Source: Ryuthela nishihirai (taxonomy: Eukaryota; Arthropoda; Arachnida; Araneae; Heptathelidae). Taken from it: a stretch of 64,000 bases of DNA. Below, piece by piece: positions 57,358 to 64,000 of the stretch. The stretch is from assembly GCA_038380435.1 (NCBI GenBank), contig JAWZYU010000011.1, positions 87,148,501 through 87,212,500 of the forward strand. Reading direction: 5' to 3'. The notes under the pieces are model-generated. The model worked only from the letters and a program-made list of their open reading frames with translations, did no database searches and was not told the DNA's origin. Position numbers and translations under genes: made by a program. Each line of letters opens with the position of its first letter. Positions within the stretch are counted from its first letter, which is position 1.

Positions 57358-58239
57358 AGTACATTTATTAAGCTGCCATTGATCTAATAGTTAGGAAAGT
57401 GTGGTATTTATTGGAAATTGCCGTCCCTTTCCAAATAGATTTCTGTCTAACATTTCCACGCTCGCTGAGCATGGCTGCCATACCTTTTTGGTTAGAAGCT
57501 TTGGGTTCCATGACGCATGGCCCCATTATTGATCAGGCAGTCGTTACCCCTTTAATGGGTGGACCTTCAGCAACACGAACCAACCCTGGTGAGTATATGA
57601 GACTACCATCGAAATTTTAAATCTTTGGTAATATTCGCTTAATGCTTAAAAAAATTAAAGCTTCAAAGTTTGCCAGTTTCAACTTTTTACATGGCTCGAG
57701 AGTGAATTTTTTGCTTTTGAGAGATTCAGAAAGTGCGAATTCTAATATTTCATCAATACCTGCCAAACCCAAAAATAATTTTTAATTTATCTCTAGGATG
57801 AAAAAAAATAAATCTTAAAAGAAAAAAATTGCTTTTGTCCACCCCCTCCCCCAACCCTGATGTAAGAGATCAACTCTTTGTTAACAATGGCGCAGCCTCA
57901 CCCTCGCAGCCCCCAAAACTTCAAATTTCTAGCATGAATACATCGTTTGCAATATTCGTTTAAATTTTACAATTTCCAATTTTTTCCACCGTTAGAGGGC
58001 GCAAACATAGATTTTGGAAGATTCCTAAAGTGCGAATCGCAATATTTCATTAACACCTTTCCAACACAAAAACAATTTTTAATTTATCTCCAAAAGCAAA
58101 AATTAGTTCGATGTCTGCAGACGGACAGACAGACAGACGAGAAAGTGGAAACATTTTCTCTATGTTAAAGTATCATCGCAGATGGATGTCCTGTAGGCAT
58201 GCAAATCATGAGATAGTAAGCTGAACATTTTTAGTTTTG
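57358..58239. repeat. Intronic sequence with a duplicated ~300-bp segment
   Basis: Two related segments (about 57,620-57,800 and 57,930-58,100) share AATATTCGCTTAA/AATATTCGTTTAA, AAAGTGCGAATC/T, AATATTTCATCAATACC and TTTTTAATTTATCTC. A short (ACAG)n run is at 58,120-58,137. No gene. Confidence 0.5.
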
Positions 58240-58305
58240 GCCGTACGTGGGATTCGAACCCACGCGTTCCTGTTACATGCCAGGCGTGTTTTTTTAACCA
58301 GATAA
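58240..58305 (-). pseudogene. tRNA-like fragment
   Basis: The minus strand has CTGGTTAA (D-arm-like), CCTGGCATGTAACAGG (anticodon arm) and GTGGGTTCGAATCCCAC (a strong T-arm). The 5' acceptor strand is lost and an A7 tract interrupts the D-arm region, so it is a tRNA pseudogene or SINE head. Confidence 0.5.
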
Positions 58306-59234
58306 AAATAAGAGCTCATTTAAAACAGCGATTAATTTTTCCCTGTTTCATTTTCTGAGGATTCCTTCGCATGATGTGTTGGGAATGATGTCATCGCATT
58401 TTCCACATCTTGTGAATGGCATCTCTTGTCTCCTGATAAGTGTGGCAGGAATAGGTCCAAAGTTAAAAATACATCTTCTTTAAATGGCAGTCTCTTAATC
58501 TCAGGGTCTGTTCAAGGAATTTTGTGGCCCAGGGTGGTCGTCCTGCTACCAGAAACGAACCATAAATAAGTAAATTAATTAATAAATAATGTCAATAATA
58601 CTGATTTACCCTAGTTGACGTTTTTATACGTTCCACTCTTTCTTAAGATACTTACAATGTCACTTAATACTCTTAATAGCAATAAGAAAACTAATTCGCA
58701 GGCTTTATAGTTATTAGCCATTTCAGATTCAGCCATTTATAAATTTATAAGAGATTCGTAAATGTATTTAACTGTTAGCAATTCCAAAGGTAGGATAAGT
58801 TGTAAAAAGTATCAATTTCTATTCAATTCGCACTAGGCCTTAGCAACTAAGAGGCCTCCCCTTAACCGGCACAGCTTAATCGGTAACGTCATTATCATCT
58901 TTTTCATTTATCATCTTCTCTTTCTTTATCATCTTTTCTTTCATTATTATCTTCTCCTTCATTATCGTGGTTGTGTTAATGGTTCTGTTGGTGAAACTAA
59001 TTCTTTCAACATATTTTTTAAATTATTCAACCCCTTGATATAATAAATACAGAGATATTATGAGACAAAGCTAAATTTTTGCGAATAACGAATTAACAAG
59101 GGTTTCTAATGATCTATGTTCTTTTGTACGAAATATATTTTTTGGTTCTTAAAATGAAAAGAAAACTCGGATCATAATGAAGTTCCAAATGAACCGGGTT
59201 TTATTGTTCATTGCCAGGGATTGTCTTCGTTAAC
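58306..59234. other. Intronic sequence, no recognised gene
   Basis: AT-rich sequence with a CATTATC/TTTATCATC-rich stretch at about 58,900-58,970. Nothing coding. Confidence 0.4.
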
Positions 59235-59522
59235 CCCACCTCCCCCCCCCCCCCAAATACGGAAGGAGACACCGAGAGTCTTGGAAAAATCACCGCCCAT
59301 CAGATGGAACGTTAAAGCGTGGTTCCGTGTGCAGATAGCCATATCATGTGCACGTTAAAGAACAGTTTGGATAGCTTTGACAGGCGGTTTCTATCTATCT
59401 TGTAAAAGTTGTGCACTGAGTCCCCTCCCCCCAACTTTCTCTAAGTGCTTGGGTCTTTGTGACCTGGCCATTTAGCCCACTTTGTGCAAAGAAGTGCCAC
59501 TCACAGGTAAACAATTATCCAA
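59235..59522 (+). repeat. SINE-A copy, head missing
   Basis: The copy starts after a C run with GGAGACACCGAGAGTCTTGG, keeps CAGATGGAACGTTAAAGCGT and ends GTAAACAATTATCCAACC. It is inside the chitinase intron, antisense to the gene. Confidence 0.8.
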
Positions 59523-59802
59523 CCTATCACGAGAGTTAATATCATTTAATTTATTAGGTTAACAATGTAAATATATTCTTTCTGATATTTCGAAAAAAAT
59601 CGCCTTTGAGTGCCGCGAGTCTTTCTTATTACAGTTGAATTGTAAATCCATAATGAATCAAGTTCCAATAAAGTCGCCAAGATTTTTTATCCATTTTGCC
59701 ACATCATACATTCCCGGTCAATAAATTTCATTTTGCGCCATTAATACAGCTCATTTACCTTTCTGATATGTTGCACTTATATAATATCATTTATATAACT
59801 GC

Positions 59803-60136
59803 GATGTGTTGCACAATGATTGGCCTGCATCTTCTTCTCATATATCCACACAGAGCCCTTCGGATGTATATTTTAATTTTATGCAGGATACATGTAAAGA
59901 AATTTTTAATAAAAATCACCATAATGTTTTCTGATTGTGAGAGTGAATTCGTCATCTGTGGCTAGTGACGATGTTATCAGACAACTCTGATCTAGAGAAT
60001 TCAAAATTTCCGATTTAGATTGTCGCTTTTGGTAAATGTTGTCGACGAGATGAACTCTTGCATGAAAGGTATCGATGTGATCTGATAAGAGAATAGGTTT
60101 CGTAATAAATAGAGAGAAAATAAAAGCTACAGGAAT
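59803..60136 (+). repeat. Left arm of a ~330-bp inverted repeat containing RTE sequence
   Basis: GATGTGTTGCACAATGATTG opens an arm that is matched in reverse at 61,005-61,330. The last ~100 bp (from about 60,030) is a piece of the RTE reverse transcriptase (GACGAGATGAACTC..., AATAGAGAGAAAATAAAAGC). A 26-bp perfect palindrome centred on GAATTAATTC (60,126-60,151) closes this arm. Confidence 0.8.
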
Positions 60137-60229
60137 TAATTCCTGTAGCTTTAATTTTTTATTTTTTTTATTGAATAATTCATTAATTTTATTTTTCCCT
60201 ATTGAATAATTGCTCTTGCTGAATACTAA

Positions 60230-61120
60230 CAGAATGCGTCAACACCAAGAATCAAAAGGCATCAAGTTTCCTGTTAGGTAGTTGTTCAAAGGGTTTCAAT
60301 CTTCGCTTCCACAAACTTCTGTAAGAACTATTATCCAGCTTAGCGCTGTCCAACTAGCGGCCCGCGGGCCGCATACGGCCTGCACAAGTTTTTTTGTGGC
60401 CCGCGAACAAAATCAAGTTTTTACTTGAAATTTTAAATAAATATCTATAATCCACCTTATAATTTTGTGTCAATTTATATTACTTTACTTGATATGCAAT
60501 CTTCAACTTACTCATTCTATTTGCCATTATTATTCCATTATTTCAACTAACTCATTCTATTCTTATTGTCCAACAACTACGGCCACAATGCTCCCATTAA
60601 ATTTATTAAATATTTGATAAGGTTTAGAAAATTTATATTCGTTTATTATTGCATATTATTTTTCGTATAAATGGAATAATTTTTCGAGGTGACATGAACT
60701 GACTTTTCAATTACCTATCCTGTCCAATTCTTTTTTTTGGCCCGCGAAATATTGGCGAAAGGAAAAATGGCCCGCGGTCTTAGAGAAGTCGGACAGCACT
60801 GATATAGCTTAATTTTAGTCTTTGTGGAAAAATAGACTTATACATCTAATTTCCCCAATTCTCCTGTTAAACTGAAATTAAAATCACCATTATCTGTCGC
60901 TCAACTCTTGGGATAAGTACACTGAGACACTTGTTCAAGGGTATAGTAGTTCAAAAGAAATGGAGCAGAGAGATCAGGCGTATTCCTTCCCACGGCCAAT
61001 TTTCCTGTAGCTTTAATTTTCTCTCTATTTATTACGAAACCTATTCTGTTATCAATCCCATCGATACCTTTCATGCAAGAGTTCATCTCGTCGACATTTA
61101 CCAAAAGCGACAATCTAAAT
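60230..61120 (-). pseudogene. RTE reverse transcriptase fragment, split by a hAT
   Basis: On the minus strand the order is VDEMNSCMKGIDGIDNRIGF, VINREKIKATGKL, YYTLEQVSQCTYPKS and TDNGD, then, beyond the hAT at 60,341-60,801, sequence matching the part of the RTE copy around 27,920-27,990. It corresponds to the region just after YADD. It is truncated at both ends and full of stops. Confidence 0.72.
60341..60801. mobile_element. Non-autonomous hAT inserted in an RTE fragment
   Basis: The ends TAGCGCTGTCCAAC and (inverted) CAGTGCTGTCCGAC flank GCGGCCCGCGGGCC-type subterminal sequence. The flanks ATCCAGCT (60,333-60,340) and ATATAGCT (60,802-60,809) agree at six of eight positions. The RTE match resumes directly across the site, which confirms the insertion. 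Confidence 0.8.
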
Positions 61121-61330
61121 CGGAAATTTTGAATTCTCTAGATCAAAGTTGTCTGATAACATCGTCACTAGCCACAGATGGCGAATTCACTCTCACAATC
61201 AGAAAACATTATGGTGATTTTTATTAAAAATTTCTTTACATGTATCCTGCATAAAATTAAAATATACATCCGAAGGGCTCTGTGTGGATATATGAGAAGA
61301 AGATGCAGGCCAATCATTGTGCTACACATC
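61005..61330 (-). repeat. Right arm of the ~330-bp inverted repeat
   Basis: Inverted partner of 59,803-60,136, highly similar along its length. It overlaps the minus-strand RTE fragment at its left end. Confidence 0.8.
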
Positions 61331-61352
61331 TTCATTGGCTTATTAAATTAAT

Positions 61353-61583
61353 TTGGTAAAAGATATTGACGAGATGAACCCGTGCATGAAAGGTATCGAT
61401 GTGATTAACAACAGAAGAGGATTCGTAATGAATAGAGAGAAAATTAAAGTCACAGGAAAATTGGTAGTGGATGTTTTTCCGTTTCTTTTCAAAGACTACT
61501 CTACTCTTGAGCAAGTGTCTCAGTGTAATCATCCCAAGAGTCGTGGGACAGATAACGGTGATGTGCGACATGAAGATGTCTGA
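61353..61583 (+). pseudogene. Third RTE fragment
   Basis: The plus-strand frame reads DIDEMNPCMKGIDVINNRRG, VMNREKIKVTGKL, YSTLEQVSQCNHPKSRGTDN and GDVRHEDV. It is the same part of the RTE reverse transcriptase as the two flanking pieces, but with different upstream flanking sequence. Confidence 0.7.
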
Positions 61584-61849
61584 GACAAGAGAAAGTGGGA
61601 AAGAGAGTTAAAGAAAATTATCCGAGGTGTTTTTTTCAAAATATTATGAATCTGTAATTGTTCAAAGTAATTATATAAAATAAAAGGTAATGAAAATATT
61701 TTAACATGAATTTAAGTTTGTATTTAAATCATACTTATTGGAATTGCAAAGAAGGATATGCAAATTTCAATTTCAAGCAACGAAATTTGGAGAAGAAGGG
61801 TATTAATTGTTTATTTTTAATTATAACCATAGGAATGAACTTAACTTAC

Positions 61850-61979
61850 CACATTGAGTTGCTTGTTCGGATCCCAATCTTCAAGATCCGGTCGGCTGTA
61901 CAACGGTGAGTGATGATCAGTTAGCGGCTCGTGCGCTGTGTGGTAGTCGTAAGTCAACAAGTTGAGAAAATCCAGATTG
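61850..61979 (-). CDS. Cht6-like: Chitinase (Cht6-like), most 5' exon in the window
   Basis: This 130-bp exon starts after acceptor TTTTCAG (61,980-61,981), contributing one base to a split codon and then 43 codons, and ends at donor GTAAGT. It encodes NLDFLNLLTYDYHTAHEPLT, then HHSPLYSRPDLEDWDPNKQLNV. LTYDYH is the GH18 motif equivalent to MxYD, whose Tyr and Asp contact substrate. The NHHxPL-like context is typical of groups III and VI rather than I/II. The preceding exon, and the catalytic Glu exon, must lie beyond the window. Confidence 0.93.
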
Positions 61980-62529
61980 CTGAAAAGGATTATAGCAAAA
62001 ATGAAAATTGAATTGAATGAGAATTGATTATAGTCAAAATGGAATAAGTAGGCGACAGAGGAATCCGAAAATTTCGATACTTATAATTAATTCATTATCA
62101 CCCTGATACAAGATTTCAGTCAAAACTTTTGATCAGTGGGATGCTGGAGATTTGAGACCAATTGAGTAACAGATTAGTTTTCGGGTTGAAAATACTATTT
62201 TACTCTTCTCCTTTATTTATTTCCTTAAATCTTGAACACTGTTGTTGGCTTTATAGGAAATGGGGAATTAAAAAAAAACCTCTTCTTACGAAGGTCGATT
62301 CGGTTATCAGCTGCTTTTGTTTTCTCTGCCAAATGAGAAAAATCATTCGATTTCAAAAACAGGGGGAAAATGGCGACAAATGATTCAGAGAATTGCTCTG
62401 AGGATCCAAAGGAAACCTCTCGTTTGCTCCCAACAGATTATGTTTAAGTGTCCCCTCTCCCTCGCCTCTTTTTTGCTGCAATCAAACGAACCAGGTCACA
62501 AGGACCCCAATGCTAAGAGCAGGGTTTCA
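61980..62529. other. Intronic sequence, no recognised gene
   Basis: This is part of the intron upstream of the 61,850 exon. No feature found. The 5' end of the adjacent LINE could begin somewhere after about 62,450. Confidence 0.35.
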
Positions 62530-64000
62530 GAAAGGAATCCACTGAAAAGCTGCTAGGATAAGCAACTTCTGAGGGTCTTGAAAAAGTCCACTTGAAAAGG
62601 TGGTGCCTGAAGTTCCTACCAGCATCGGTGACTTCAGCCTTTAGTGGAGGAGGAACGGGTCTTTGCCCCATGCCTGCGATCAGGGGGCTGTTTGATATTG
62701 TTGGCCCTACCAATCTCAATAAACCTAATTTCTTTAAAAATCCTACTAATCATTTTCTTTCTGCAGGAACGTGGAATGTGAGGACATTACATAGAGATTA
62801 TTCTCTTGATGTCCTCATGCAGGAATTCCAGCGCTATAACCTAGATATTCTAGGCTTGCAAGAGACCAGATGGACAGGTAAAGGTGAGATACTTAAAAAT
62901 AACTTTAAATTTCTCTTTACAGGGAGGGAGGATGGAAAGCATCACCAAGGCGTGGGTCTGCTGCTCAGCAGACATGCTAGTGATGCTCTTCTAGGATATG
63001 AGTGCATTAATGAAAGGTTTCTTACAGCAAAATTTCAGACAAGCATTAAAAACTTGAATGTTATCTGCTGTTATGCCCCCACTGAGGATGCTGATGAGGA
63101 TGAGAAGGATAGGTTTTACGGACAACTTCAGGACATTTTGAATTCTGTCAAGAAAGGAGATATTACCCTTGTTCTTGGTGACTTCAATGCCAAAGTTGGT
63201 ACCGACTCTGACCTTTGGGGAGGAGTAATAGGTCCTTTTGGTATTGGTAGCTGCAATGGCAATGGGCAACGTCTCCTACAGGTAAGTAAACTCAATGGTT
63301 TCAGAATAACTAACACATATTACAAACACCGCGACATACATAAATACACATGGGTTTCACCTGATGGGCTGCATAGGAATATGATTGATTATATATTAAT
63401 TAACAGCAAATGGGCTAGTTCTGTTAGAAATACCAGGGCATATAGGGGAGCTGAAATTGGATCTGACCATTACCTTGTTAAAAGTGTCTTGCAACTTAAA
63501 CTTAAAAAGTGTTGTGCTAGAGTTAAAAAATTTACTTTTAATTCTGAAGCTCTGAATGACCCAGTTATAACTAAAGCTTACCATGATAGGTTACTTAGTC
63601 ATTATGACAGTCATGGTTTGCTTAATACTGAAGTTGAGGAAGAATGGGGCCATTTTAAACAGGCTTTTTTGGAAACTAACAGTACTCTTTTAGGAAAAAA
63701 GGAGCAGAGGAGACAGAATTATTTAAGTGACAAGGCAATTGAACTTATTTCAGAAAGAAGGAATTGCAGGAATGTCCTTAATCAGTACCCTACTAGTCCT
63801 AATAGAAAAGATTACAGAGAGCTTAATAAACGTGTAAAGGATCAGTTAGCTACTGATAAAAATCTTTGGCTTGATAGCTTGGCTGACAAAGCTGAGGAAG
63901 CGGTTAGGCAGCACAACAGCAGAGAGCTGTACCAGATAGTTAATGTTTTATGTGGTAGAAAACGGACAGGCATACAGGGATTGAAGGATAAACAAGGTAA
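62530..64000 (+). mobile_element. RTE-type LINE, second copy, continues past the window
   Basis: The copy starts in a 5' UTR-like, moderately GC-rich stretch (start approximate) and carries the full N-terminal endonuclease missing from the copy at 25,791. The two match closely from 63,110 onward (compare 25,793). It is antisense to the chitinase gene, in its intron. Confidence 0.8.
62670..64000 (+). CDS. RTE endonuclease/reverse transcriptase ORF, open to the window edge
   Basis: From ATG 62,670 the frame stays open for 443 codons to the end of the window. The APE-type endonuclease shows GTWNVRTLH, LGLQETRWTG (catalytic Glu), VICCYAPTEDADEDEK, LVLGDFNAKVG and GAEIGSDHYLVKS (catalytic Asp-His). 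The linker leading to the reverse transcriptase follows (EEEWGHFKQAFLETNSTLLG). The 4-nt deletion that breaks the other copy is absent here. The start is the first in-frame ATG before the endonuclease, about 35 codons upstream of GTWNVR. The catalytic palm would lie beyond position 64,000, so completeness is unknown. Confidence 0.85.
   Translation, partial: MPAIRGLFDIVGPTNLNKPNFFKNPTNHFLSAGTWNVRTLHRDYSLDVLMQEFQRYNLDILGLQETRWTGKGEILKNNFKFLFTGREDGKHHQGVGLLLSRHASDALLGYECINERFLTAKFQTSIKNLNVICCYAPTEDADEDEKDRFYGQLQDILNSVKKGDITLVLGDFNAKVGTDSDLWGGVIGPFGIGSCNGNGQRLLQVSKLNGFRITNTYYKHRDIHKYTWVSPDGLHRNMIDYILINSKWASSVRNTRAYRGAEIGSDHYLVKSVLQLKLKKCCARVKKFTFNSEALNDPVITKAYHDRLLSHYDSHGLLNTEVEEEWGHFKQAFLETNSTLLGKKEQRRQNYLSDKAIELISERRNCRNVLNQYPTSPNRKDYRELNKRVKDQLATDKNLWLDSLADKAEEAVRQHNSRELYQIVNVLCGRKRTGIQGLKDKQG

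Larger units (their letters stand above)
56008..61849 (-). other. Chitinase intron, 5.8 kb
   Basis: The donor GTAAGT directly follows 61,850 and the acceptor AG is at 56,008-56,009. It contains hAT elements (56,540; 60,341), a SINE-A (59,235), a 330-bp inverted repeat (59,803/61,330) and RTE fragments. Confidence 0.88.

Noticed and set aside
29903..61979. Two separate chitinase fragments or a retrocopy
   Set aside because: All four exons have GT-AG borders, join in frame and give one continuous GH18 C-terminal half, so a single intron-containing gene is simpler.

Overview
The window looks like an arthropod nuclear genome: AT-rich, intron-containing and full of transposable elements. The only host gene I can support is on the minus strand. 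It is the 3' half of a GH18 chitinase, probably of the arthropod Cht6-like (group VI) type. Four exons are visible (61,850-61,979; 55,822-56,007; 37,355-37,480; 29,903-31,789). They join in frame through GT-AG introns of about 5.8, 18.3 and 5.6 kb. The first exons, including the catalytic DxxDxDxE exon, lie beyond position 64,000. A chelicerate or crustacean host is possible, but I cannot fix the taxon.

Region by region. 1-0.9 kb is a CpG/GC-rich block, followed by a short tandem array. 1.5-19.5 kb is repeat-dominated intergenic DNA holding two tRNA-derived SINE families (called SINE-A and SINE-B here), one degenerate I/Jockey-type LINE (15.6-17.6 kb) and several palindromes. 19.5-25.7 kb holds a palindromic MITE, a decayed Tc1-like remnant, a 36-bp palindromic satellite, a non-autonomous hAT with a perfect 8-bp target duplication, a complete but dead Tc1 element and a diffuse minisatellite. 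25.8-28.4 kb is a 5'-truncated RTE-type LINE. 29.9-62 kb is the chitinase gene. Its introns hold a CR1/L2-like LINE, Tc1-like remnants, a 9.1-kb Polinton/Maverick-derived element, a 6.0-kb Ty3/gypsy element with near-identical LTRs, hAT elements and RTE fragments. 62.5-64 kb is a second RTE copy whose reading frame is still open at the window edge.

The most unusual object is the Polinton-derived element at 38,370-47,463. It has AG...CT termini and a perfect 6-bp target duplication (GTTCAA), and encodes a dead protein-primed family-B DNA polymerase. About 70% of it is two ~3.2-kb inverted arms, so both ends carry the same outward genes and the same N-terminal part of the polymerase. This mirror-image form resembles what end-copying or strand-switching would produce in a protein-primed linear replicon. 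No Polinton integrase, ATPase, protease or capsid gene was recognised in it. Exons and domains were read directly from translations. Family names come from motif recognition without database searches.
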